Positions 28,029-37,105 of a DNA stretch of 64,000 bases are shown one piece after another. How positions within the stretch are numbered: position 1 is the first letter of the stretch; the number at the start of each line of letters is the position of its first letter. Below the pieces are notes generated by a model. The model searched no databases. It saw nothing but the letters and a program-made list of their open reading frames with translations, and was not told where the DNA came from. Position numbers and translations under genes: made by a program. Source of the stretch: Labia minor (taxonomy: Eukaryota; Arthropoda; Insecta; Dermaptera; Spongiphoridae); assembly GCA_963082975.1 (NCBI GenBank), contig OY720349.1, positions 64,540,501 to 64,604,500 of the forward strand. The letters are read 5' to 3'.

Positions 28029-28420
28029 GTTTGTCAAGGTCGCCAGCGAATCTTTGATAGCGAGTCACTTTGATAGAAATGAAAAAAGCACAAATGAAAT
28101 TTACAAATTGAACAACGAATGATTCAGGTCTTTTACAATTCGAAATTCAAAAACAAAATGGCGGATTTTTTGGTTTGATTTTGATTTGTGATTAGTCGAA
28201 AATTTCAAATTCAAATTTAAAAAATACTGTCTCTCGTTATCTTAGTTTCAGTTTTTGCATTCAAATTACCATATTTTGAGATTTATAATTTTTGAACTTT
28301 GACCTCTTAAATTTCCAAAACCTGACCTTAATCTTTTTCGGCATATATATTTTCTTGACCCTCCTGATGAGATCTTTTGAACAAGGTATCACTCATCCTG
28401 ATCGGTGAGTTGCATATTTT
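28029..28420 (+). repeat. Possible LTR-type repeat remnant (copy 1)
   Basis: GTTTGTCAAGGTCGCCAGCG at 28029 followed by AATCTTTGATAGCGA is shared with 55285 (GTTTGTTAAGGTCGCCAGCC, AATCTT and a later TTAGCGA). A start of TGTTAAGGTCGCC would suit a BEL/Pao or similar LTR, but no matching right end, primer site or coding region is visible. The downstream bases up to GATCGGTGAGTTGC are more complex than their surroundings. Confidence 0.3.
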
Positions 28421-29250
28421 TATTTTAATATTAATATAATTTATATTTATTGTAATTTGACCTAAAAATTATATTGAAACTACATTTTATTTTTTTTTTA
28501 CTTTTATGAACTCAAGAAGATATCAAGGAATGTATAAAGAAAATAGAAAATAAAAAGAAAAAGAAACAGAGAAAAGAATAAATACCTAAAAAATAAAAAA
28601 AAGGGCTTGTGCTTGTCAATAGAAGAAACGAAATGATATTCCAACCCAAAGAGCAAAAGAGAGTACGATCCCTTTTGAATAAAGAACGAGTTTACATAGA
28701 CCCAACAGAATAATATTTAAATAGGGGTATTTTATTTATTTTTATATGAAACTTATTATTAGTAGATAGTTATATATTTAGTTTTAATCATATTATTGTA
28801 AAAGTCATGTAAAATTAATTGAATAAAAATAATATCCAAGAAAATCGATTTTAATTTTTACTATTATCTTTTATATACTCAAATAGTATTTTATTAAAGA
28901 TTTAAATATGTATATATTAACTAATCGAAAAGGTTAAACTTAATTTATTTTAGTATTTAATTTATTTAATTATTTAATTCACTGTTAATTAATTTCTATA
29001 TGATTTTTATGATTAATTGTGACTATGTTTTTTAGTCTCATGTGTCCTTAAAACATGTATTTCCATCGAATTTTTGACCGATCGCAGTTTTTCCTTTATT
29101 ATATATATATATATATACATATATATGTATGTATTTATTATTAAGTAATACTAAAAATATAGCAAATTTGAATTGATAAATATAATCTTTATACATGAAT
29201 TTCATTTAAGTCAAAATAAATAATGGGACATTATGTTTTATTTCTTGATA
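28421..29250. other. AT-rich stretch, nothing recognised
   Basis: Poly-A and poly-T rich, with a purine-rich patch at 28500-28700 and a (TA)n run at about 29099-29117. No coding signal. Confidence 0.5.
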
Positions 29251-29251
29251 A

Positions 29252-29289
<38 letters not shown>

Positions 29290-29290
29290 T
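29252..29290. repeat. Compound microsatellite (CT)n(TA)n
   Basis: A run of about eight CT units passes directly into about twelve TA units. The short reading frame that runs through it is repeat-derived. Confidence 0.9.
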
Positions 29291-29409
29291 TATGTAAAGA
29301 ATCTCGCGCCATAGGATATTACCAACTTCAGGCTGCTCAAGACCTCTACTTTATGATTGAACAACTGTTGATGATTGCTAATTTTCACTATGCATGTAAA
29401 CTAATATTA

Positions 29410-29444
29410 ATTGTTAAATTATAACTAAACAGTATAATATTTAT
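29410..29444 (+). repeat. 35-bp direct repeat, left copy
   Basis: Begins ATTGTTAAATTATAACTAAA and ends at ATATTTAT. It matches 30828-30862 at 34 of 35 positions. The two copies exactly bracket the gag-protease-integrase fragment. Confidence 0.9.
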
Positions 29445-29888
29445 GAAGATTGGTTCCAATGGTCAGGGTCATTTCTTCAAACGTTTGCAGAAAAAGGTTG
29501 GTCAGCTGTTCGTTATCCATATAACTTTACATATTTTAAAGAATATGGATCATATATAGAATATGCATTGAAGAAAGAACGTTTGCTTTTGGTGTGCGAG
29601 AGAAATATTACAGAAATATCAATAATAAACTATATTGTAATTGGATTACCTGTTTTTATTCAAAATAAATTAGATAAAGAGGTGATCAATTCACCAGAAA
29701 TACTAATGAACCAATTAAGAAAATATGATTCAAACACCTTTAAAGTACAACATAATGTACAAAATAATGATATAGATTCGAGAAAAAAAATTTTGAATGA
29801 AAAAAGAAAGCCTACTCCATGCAACATCTGCGAATCCATTGGAAAAACTAACCCCTATCATTCAAGTGCTGGAATAGAAAAATGGTAA
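29445..29888 (+). pseudogene. Gag fragment of a Ty3/gypsy-like LTR retrotransposon
   Basis: Translation from 29445 is open to about 29888. It begins EDWFQWSGSFLQTFAEKGWS, continues through the usual gag region (ALKKERLLLVCERN, IVIGLPVFIQNKLDKE), and ends in a degenerate zinc knuckle (CNICESIGKTNPYH). In the family, Gag packages the element RNA in particles. The N-terminus and any LTR are missing, and the first base of the fragment abuts the left 35-bp direct repeat. The first ATG lies well inside (29568), so this is a truncated gene and not an intact one. Confidence 0.75.
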
Positions 29889-29969
29889 ACCTAACAGAAG
29901 AAGAAGAAGAAATAAATATAGACCTAGATAATCAAAAAAACTAAATAGGCCGGAGGGTGAGTGTCCATC

Positions 29970-30051
29970 CCTAATTAAAGTAAATGTTATAATAGATAGG
30001 AAAAAATTGGTAAAAGGCATTTACGATAGTGGATCTAATATCACTGTGATT
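29970..30051 (+). pseudogene. Retropepsin N-terminal remnant
   Basis: In one frame the sequence gives KVNVIIDRKKLVKGIYDSGS followed by NITVI. YDSGSNITVI is the aspartic-protease active-site loop of LTR retrotransposons (D-S/T-G). The protein is cut off directly after it, where the integrase zinc finger begins in another frame. Reverse transcriptase and RNase H, which should lie between, are entirely absent. Confidence 0.7.
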
Positions 30052-30827
30052 CTTGTCAAATATGCAAAAGGAATAAAACAAGAAGAGGTCGCCTAATTGG
30101 TAAACTGTCACACCTAGGTCCAGCGACAAGGCCATATGAGATTATGTCAGTAGATACCGTAGGAGGATTCAGTGGAAACAATTCAAAAAAGCAATATTTA
30201 CACATCCTAGCGGATCACTTTTCAAAATTCGCTTTTACATCTACGTCAAAAGAGCAAACGGCTGGAGATTTCATTCATTTGATAGTTCCTATACTAAGAA
30301 AAAACGAAATTAAGGTTCTCCTGGATGATCAATATGCTGGATTGAACTCAAAAGAATTCAAAGAATACTTGAAATCAAGAGGCGTTAATTTAGTTTATAC
30401 TTCAGTAAATTGTCCAGAGTCGAATGGATTTAATGAGCGGATACACCAAACATTAGTAAACCGAATTAGATTTAAGATAAATAGTGAACAAAGAAGAAAA
30501 CAAAAATGGACAAAGATAGTGGAAGAATGTACTTATGAATATAACAATACTATCAATAGTGTGACGAAATTTACGCCAAGGTATCTAATACTAGGTGAGG
30601 ACGAGTCAAATATTATTTCGAATGAAATTAAGAAAAAAAGAGATCAGTCAACAGATCGTTTACAAGCACTGAAAAATTCTTTAGAAAATCATAAAAAAAA
30701 ACAAAATACGTTGTGATAAAAAACGGAAGGATTATACTTTTGCAGGGAACGACTTAGTATCAATAGAAATAAATTTGATGAAGTTAGAACGGGACCTTTT
30801 CCAATAAAATCCGACTTATTTCAAGTG
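30048..30827 (+). pseudogene. Ty3/gypsy-like integrase, core intact, ends lost
   Basis: The frame opens with the end of the HHCC zinc finger (DSCQICKRNKTRRGR, 30048 on), then runs through the catalytic core; the ATG-initiated part is 30144-30716, 190 residues. The core shows D4 (SVDT), D62 (LDDQYAG) and E98 (GFNERIHQTL), that is, a proper DD35E spacing, and the typical NSVTKFTPRYLILG segment follows. The function in the family is insertion of element cDNA into host DNA. A stop at 30714-30716 breaks the frame; homology seems to continue (KFDEVRTGPFPIKSD) with a frameshift to about 30820, where it stops at the right direct repeat. There are no LTRs, RT or RNase H, so it is not mobile by itself. 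Confidence 0.85.
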
Positions 30828-30862
30828 ATTGTTAAATTATATCTAAACAGTATAATATTTAT
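30828..30862 (+). repeat. 35-bp direct repeat, right copy
   Basis: ATTGTTAAATTATATCTAAA up to ATATTTAT, one mismatch to 29410-29444. It starts immediately after the last integrase-related bases. It may be a long target-site duplication or a repair product. Confidence 0.9.
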
Positions 30863-31239
30863 ATTTTAATATTCATAATTCATATAATAGAGATATAAAT
30901 CGATTTCTATATTATTAGATGAGTTATGAAGTTTATGAAAATCATGTAAATTACTTATATATATATACACAATGTTCTTCATTATAATAAATAAGTATAA
31001 AAAAAATGAATAAATAAAGTACGAAATTAGTTGTATTGCTTTATAAAATAATAACTAATAAACATTAACATATTTAATATTTATTTGAATTTTTATTTAA
31101 TTTCATTCATATAAAAGTGGCTATTGAAGAGAATATTTTTTTGGTATAACAATTGATGATATGATATGATATTATAAGATAAGTTGATTATTCCTGAGAA
31201 TTATAGGCTGGGAGAATGAAAATTTCATTCACCTGTCTA
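30863..31239. other. AT-rich stretch, nothing recognised
   Basis: Low-complexity AT-rich DNA with a short (TA)n run at about 30957-30967. Confidence 0.5.
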
Positions 31240-31480
31240 TCCCACCCGCCCCAATGCCAAGGCCCTCACTCCTAGCTAGGCCTCCCGCATGCACGTATTG
31301 CCACTCTTTAATCAGATTTCGTATACTCGACAGAGTTTAGTTTGTCGAAACAATACTTGTTCCCTTTAGCAAAACTCCCCGTGCGTGCAATGTATAAATT
31401 TCTCTCGTTTCTCTCCACCACCCCCACACCCACCTTACTGCTCCACCACTTTCTCTCTTTCTCTTAATATTGCTACCCAT
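31240..31480. promoter_or_regulatory. GC-elevated island with a possible TATA box
   Basis: Higher GC than its flanks (TCCCACCCGCCCCAATGCC, CCTCCCGCATGCACG, CTCCCCGTGCGTGC). GTATAAAT at about 31390 is followed by pyrimidine-rich sequence. This could be a promoter or conserved non-coding DNA, but no downstream ORF supports a gene. Confidence 0.25.
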
Positions 31481-33240
31481 AGAAAACATCACAACATTCT
31501 AAACTTTATGATGTTATTAGCTCATAAAATGTATCTATTTACCTTCTCTATATTCATTTTAGACATTCAATTTCTTCTTTCTGTCATATCTAATTACACA
31601 CTTACACACTTACTATTTTAGCAAAATTATATTCAAAGATACGTATCTTAATTCACCCTAAATAGAAATTAACTGTCAGATTTGAATAATTTTATTTTAT
31701 AGATAGTTTTAGTTAGCTGTCTCAGTATTATAAAAAAAAACTAATTCAGTAATATATCTAAACTTTTAATAAAAAAAACATACAAGCAAAGATAGAAAAA
31801 GTTCAAATTGATTTCATAATGAATCCTGTTATTATTAAGGACGTTTTAATTATTGGATTGACCGTTAGGCATCCATCATCATCATATATTCTTTAGGAGT
31901 TAAAAATAAAAATTAAATTAAAAATATTTATGAAAGTACAAATTTTCCATTTACATTATTTTTTTCATATAATAATATAAATAAATATACTATAAATATA
32001 TTAACTCATATTTGCAAGCATAATATATCTTTTAAAACTTGCATATATGTAGGCTAAATAGTTGCCTATATACTAGGCGTTATTGGTTTGTGCTGCCCTC
32101 TCATGGTTATTATATACATATGTTAGCATTTCTTTTACAAATTAAAAAATTACAAATTACAAATTACAAATTACAAATTTTTATTGTAGTAATATAAATA
32201 AGTGATAAACAAATGATTAATGAACTATTTAAAGAATGACATGTTCTAATCATTTTACACATTAAATAAGTTCCCCGTGAAAGTTGGAAAAATTTTAAAA
32301 ATATTTATTACAAATTAATGATATCGTTAGATATATAAATAGATAAAAACCCGATTTTTAAATCACTTGATATATAGCATGAATCTGTTTACTTGTCATA
32401 TCTAACATTAATTAATTTTTCTAATTAGGTTATAAACGATTTCAGGCTAATTAATAACACAAGCACCTGGTAATTACAATTCAATTCAATAGCCAATGAA
32501 TTTATTACTTATATCAACTTTAGTAGTTCTTTAATTATAAATATATAATATATAGGCATATACACAGTATAAACATATAAATATAAAAAATAAATAAAGT
32601 CTACATAATTATAAAATTCCAAACAGTGGTAAAACAAATTTGTATTTATTCTTTCAAGTAGAGTGTGGGTAGAATTTTATTTTCTATATTATTAAATCGA
32701 AAATTTAGATTAAAATATTTTACCCCATTTTTTAAATTTAATTTATTTATTATCTTTTGTTTGTTTAAAAATTAAAATATTTTTTTAATTTTTTATATTT
32801 ATTATTATTACTTGTATATATGATTGTGTGATTGGATAGTGACATTCCTCACATAAGAGTAGATTCTTTTCCCTCTCTAATAACGACAAATGAAAGCAAT
32901 TTTAAATTACGGAATTAAATTTATATAATGGCTATATTATGTAATTAAATAATATAATTTTTTTCAATATTTAATAATTTTAAAAATAGTTTTACTGCAT
33001 TTTTGTCATTATTATTTTGTATATTATAATCTAGGTCACCATTTTTAATCATACATAACATAGATTACAATTTACTAATGGTTGAGAAAATTAATAACTA
33101 TCTATTATAATTACTACTATATAAATATCATTCACACGATATACTTATTATAAAATATTATTTTATATATACTTTTTTTATTCGTCTTCTTATTTTTTTA
33201 AAGAGGAGAGGGTGAGAGTAATTTGAAAATTTTCTCTCTC
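31481..33240. other. AT-rich stretch, nothing recognised
   Basis: No coding signal. Contains a small tandem run of AAATTAC at about 32140-32178 and many AT homopolymer runs. Confidence 0.5.
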
Positions 33241-33319
33241 GTAAACTTAATCGGCTTTGCCATCCAAAAGACTCCCACAGTGTAAAGTAATCTTATTAAA
33301 TATTATGTTTATGATTATT

Positions 33320-33434
33320 ATGCACGAACTAACTCTAACGACAACCTCCCACGGGAAAGGACCCCGATACCATCGATGTTTCGAAACTGACTATATGCAT
33401 TATTTAGTTGCTAGGATTGCTCATCGAGTCAGGT
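33320..33434 (+). other. Possible short coding exon, unrecognised
   Basis: From ATG at 33320 about 38 codons are open (MHELTLTTTSHGKGPRYHRC at the start, HYLVARIAHRV near the end) in a patch of balanced base composition. The frame ends next to CAG|GTGAGA, a good splice-donor sequence. I do not recognise the peptide and found no partner exon; it may be chance. Confidence 0.2.
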
Positions 33435-33839
33435 GAGAGACTCAAGGGATGAGAAAAGAGAAAGACAGTCATGGAATGGGAATGGACAATACACAACCCT
33501 CCTGAGTCTTTTTTTATGAGATGTACACTTCATTAAATAAGTGAATTTATTATATACAACGTTATTACTATTTGGAACTACAGGTAGTAAATCATAAATT
33601 GATTCTATTTTAAATAATGAAATCAATATATTTATATTCTAAATTTTTATTATATAATTATAATAACATGTATTTAATTTGTTTTTTCAATTTGGCTTTC
33701 AATCTCTAAAATTTTTATTTTTTGTAGTAAATTATTTGGAATATATTTATATATATTAAATTATATTAAAGCTTTGGTGGCTGTTTTTATTTATAAGGGA
33801 ATTTTGTAAATAAAACCACATATTGATATTTTTTATTGT

Positions 33840-33940
33840 AAATTTATTCAAAAAAATACAAAACATACACAACGTTTCGATTGCTACTTCTGCAATCGTT
33901 ATCAAGCGACTGAACTGTCCGAGCGTTCAGTGCCAAAATA
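33840..33940 (-). repeat. Penelope-like remnant with hammerhead-ribozyme-like motif
   Basis: On the minus strand the order is a hairpin ACTGAAC/GTTCAGT (33931-33909), the bases CGCTTGATAA, a perfect 7-bp stem CGATTGC/GCAATCG with loop AGAAGTA (33898-33878), then AAACGTTGTGTATG. This follows the hammerhead layout: stem I, CUGANGA box, stem II, GAAA, stem III strand. Penelope-like elements are known to carry such ribozymes. The CUGANGA box here is altered, so activity is doubtful. No reverse transcriptase is seen nearby. Confidence 0.55.
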
Positions 33941-34098
33941 TTTTAACCTATCTCTATTGATAAGAAAAACTATTACGTTTTTATATTAGTATTATTAAAA
34001 AGATAAAAATTAATATTTGTATATTTTTAGGAATTGTAATAATTTTATTAAAATTTGTAAAAAAAATTATTCCTTCAAGAATTGAACAAAACAATTTC

Positions 34099-34240
34099 CC
34101 GCTCTAGAATGCGGCAAACCGGGCATTTTCCTGGGCGGCAAATTTGAAGGGCGGTATTTTATTTATGAATGTAATAAATTTTACGAATATAGGGGCGCCA
34201 ATTTATTCATTTGCCCGGGGCGCCTTAAATGTTAGAGCGG
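34099..34240. mobile_element. Small TIR transposon remnant with GGCGCC-type motifs
   Basis: CCCGCTCTA at 34099 and TAGAGCGGG ending at 34240 form short terminal inverted repeats around 142 bp. Inside are GGGCGGCAAATTTG, GGGGCGCCAATTTATTC and CGGGGCGCC. Motifs of this kind are common in non-autonomous hAT-like and related DNA transposons. GGCGCC motifs also occur at 63403-63440. No target duplication is evident. Confidence 0.5.
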
Positions 34241-34599
34241 GCGCTGCTTCACATTATATATTTATATATTGTATATGTATAAATTATATACGTATTTATA
34301 TTTATAAGAATACATTATTATATTATATTATATATTATATTATTAAGAAAATAAATACCTTTTATATTGTGAAAACTTAATTTTCTATTTTAATATATAT
34401 TTTTCTTAAAATTCTATAAAGTTAAAAAATTCTATATATTATATTTAATAATAAAATTCATATAAAATTATGAAAAATGGTAAATTTTCAACAAATTGAG
34501 AAATCATTAAAAAGTTTTCTTTTCTTTCTCCCAAGTCTCTAAGAACTAATATTGAAGAGATTGATTTTTTTTTTCTTTTTTACTTACAAAGTGAAGTTC

Positions 34600-34880
34600 G
34601 TTTTTTTTTATTCATACATGTGACGTTTATTTCTTGGCTGCCTGGCATATGCTCGCCACCCTTCAATATTGTGGTCCGATCGTTGATGTGGGTGGAAGAG
34701 GTTGGGCGGATTCCATCCTTTCCTATGGCACACAAGCAAATTGATTCGACGGCGCCAAGTGAGAGAGAGAGAGAGAGAGAGAGAGGCTTCATCCCAGTCA
34801 CGAGTTCAACTTTTGTCACTTTCTGGCAGAGAGAGCCCACTGACCAACCAAGAACGAGATGAAATTTTCAACTAAGTTCT
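34600..34880. promoter_or_regulatory. GC-elevated island with (AG)n
   Basis: About 260 bp of higher GC, with CATATGCTCGCCACCC, TGGGTGGAAGAGGTTGG and a (GA)12 run at about 34760-34784. Open frames on both strands run through the repeat and look accidental. It is possibly regulatory; nothing specific is shown. Confidence 0.25.
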
Positions 34881-36450
34881 AGATACAATATCACTCGGCC
34901 ATCTTTATGACTACGAAGAACTGGTTGAGGGTGTAATTTGGAATTTTGTAGTCACAGCACGGGATTTTCCAACAACCCCCAGCCTCCTCACATGCCACAC
35001 AACGCTCTAGCCATTTATGTAGATTACTTTGCCTTATTCTTCGTCTTATTCTATTTCTTTCTTAAAATGAGAGGGAAACAAGAATGATCTTTTAAGAAGC
35101 CTTGAGCTTGGATTGTTTTCACTTTTGTTTGGAATTGGACAAGTTTAACAATCAAAACCAAAACAAGTATGTGATTTCCTTCTTAATCATGATATTTACA
35201 TAGTTTTTTCTAAAAATAATATAAGAAATTTAAAATAAATCAAAATTTTGAAATGTTTCTATTTTATTGTTTTACAAATTAAATTACTCATGCATTAAAA
35301 AATCAAATTAATATGAAGATTTTATTAATAGTAATATATTGAATTTAAATGAAATGTATATAAATTAAAATGTATAAAACATTTTATTTTATTTTAAAAA
35401 AAAAAAAACAATTAATAATATAAATAAATAAATGATTGTTTTATGCCTATTTCATGTAAAATAAATGTTTATTAATTTTAAATTTTAGAATTTATTTTAT
35501 TTTTTCTAATAATTAAATTTTGATTGTTTGAAAATAAAATTTTACAATTGATATCATTTTAAAATTTTAATTTTTCTTTCAATAATAACTAATTCTTATT
35601 ATTATTAGTTATAACAATAATATAAATAATAATAATAATAATAATGTACACTAAATTAATAATTATAGATATTTTATAGATTAATTCAATTTTCATTGTT
35701 ATTAGTTTTGTAATTATCTAGAAAAATATGTTAATATTGAATTAACAAATTAACATAAATAAAATTTGAATTTAATATTATATTAATAAAAATCAATGAA
35801 TTTATTGCCTTCTCTACTATTTGCATTTCGTGTATTCGAAAATAAAATTACTTAATTTCATTATATTTAATATTCCATTATTAAATATTAATGACCATTT
35901 CAAATTAACTACATATATTAATTATTTTAAATATTAGTAGAATAAAACATAGAAAGAACGAATCAATTGATTACTCAGGGCTATTATTTTCAAAAATTTC
36001 ATTTTATCAAAATTTACAAATTCATAAATGTGAAAGTTAGTTAATAAAGATAATATATATGTATATATATATATTTAACTTAATTCCAATTGAAATAAAA
36101 ATAGGTATATATTAAATAGAATGCAATTGTTATTTAATGAAAATGTTCGAAATTGTAAATTGAATTAATAAAAGAGGAACAACGGGGGGTATGGCGTGCG
36201 GTTGTTATTTTGAGGGGGATGAGAAGGAAATTTCAAAGTTTTTCAATTAAATCAGATTTGTAATAAATTCTAAAACATCCAATTCACTTGATTTCATGAA
36301 AACCATTAAAAGTCTACTACAACCATACATATATATATAATATTTATATATATCCCATATATATTAGAATAGTATAGAGTTTTATTAATAGATAGGGTAA
36401 AGGGAAAGAGAAAGGGCGATTTGAATTAAAATAAATATCTATCATCCGTT
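34881..36450. other. AT-rich stretch, nothing recognised
   Basis: A slightly more complex patch at 34900-35130 fades into almost pure AT sequence. Contains (TAA)n at about 35620-35645 and (TA)n at about 36054-36073. No coding signal. Confidence 0.5.
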
Positions 36451-36660
36451 AGTACATACTACTATTCAACTACTACGGCTATAAGGCATTAACATTTTAC
36501 ATTCCGTAACGGCGACGATAATGTCCAATTTATATTCCGGACCAAATCTCATGCATCAGAGAAATAGAAGGGCAACCAAGAGGTAGATCGGTTGGCCAAG
36601 GGGTGAAGGCAAAGGGGAATGAATGCTGAGGGGTTTCCAACATGAATTTAATACTGGTGT
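36451..36660. other. Short GC-elevated patch, unassigned
   Basis: CCGTAACGGCGACGATAATG and AGGGCAACCAAGAGGTAGAT mark a patch of higher complexity with no supported ORF. It could be non-coding conserved DNA. Confidence 0.2.
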
Positions 36661-36872
36661 CGGATTTGAACAAAAAATAAACAATGGTAATTAACAACAA
36701 CATATCAAAAGTTAAATATAAAATTGATTAGGTGTTGATTTTTTAAAAAAATATTCTTAATGTAAATATTTTTATTTATCGATTTTATTCAAAATATAAA
36801 TTTTTCATAAATTATTTAACGTATATACGTGGACTTTAATGGATCAAATACATAAAATAAAAGTTATTAGAA

Positions 36873-37105
36873 TAGGTTCTCAAATAACTCCCTTCCGCTT
36901 TTTTGCTCTTTATTTAATGCTTTATAAAAAGTGTTACAGTGATCGGATTTAGTTCAAATATGCGCCGTTTTGTTCGATAATCTGTTCCCATCTAGACGGC
37001 AACTTCATAATACCCCTCTCGAAGAAACCCCCTCCTTAATTGCGAAGAACTCAGACAGCCACTTTTCACAAGCCTCTATTGAGTCCAACTTTACACCAAC
37101 CACCA
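36873..37105 (-). pseudogene. Mariner transposase C-terminus with its 3' TIR
   Basis: On the minus strand two frames joined by one frameshift give EACEKWLSEFFAIKEG and then FFERGIMKLPSRWEQIIEQN ending GAYLN and a stop at 36949-36951. This is the C-terminal end of a mariner-family DDD transposase; the family protein is around 345 residues and only about 50 remain. About 50 bp beyond the stop lies TAGGTTCTCAAATAACTCCC (plus strand, 36873 on), which fits a mariner terminal inverted repeat. The other TIR and the catalytic domain are missing, so this is a 5'-truncated fossil. Confidence 0.8.
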
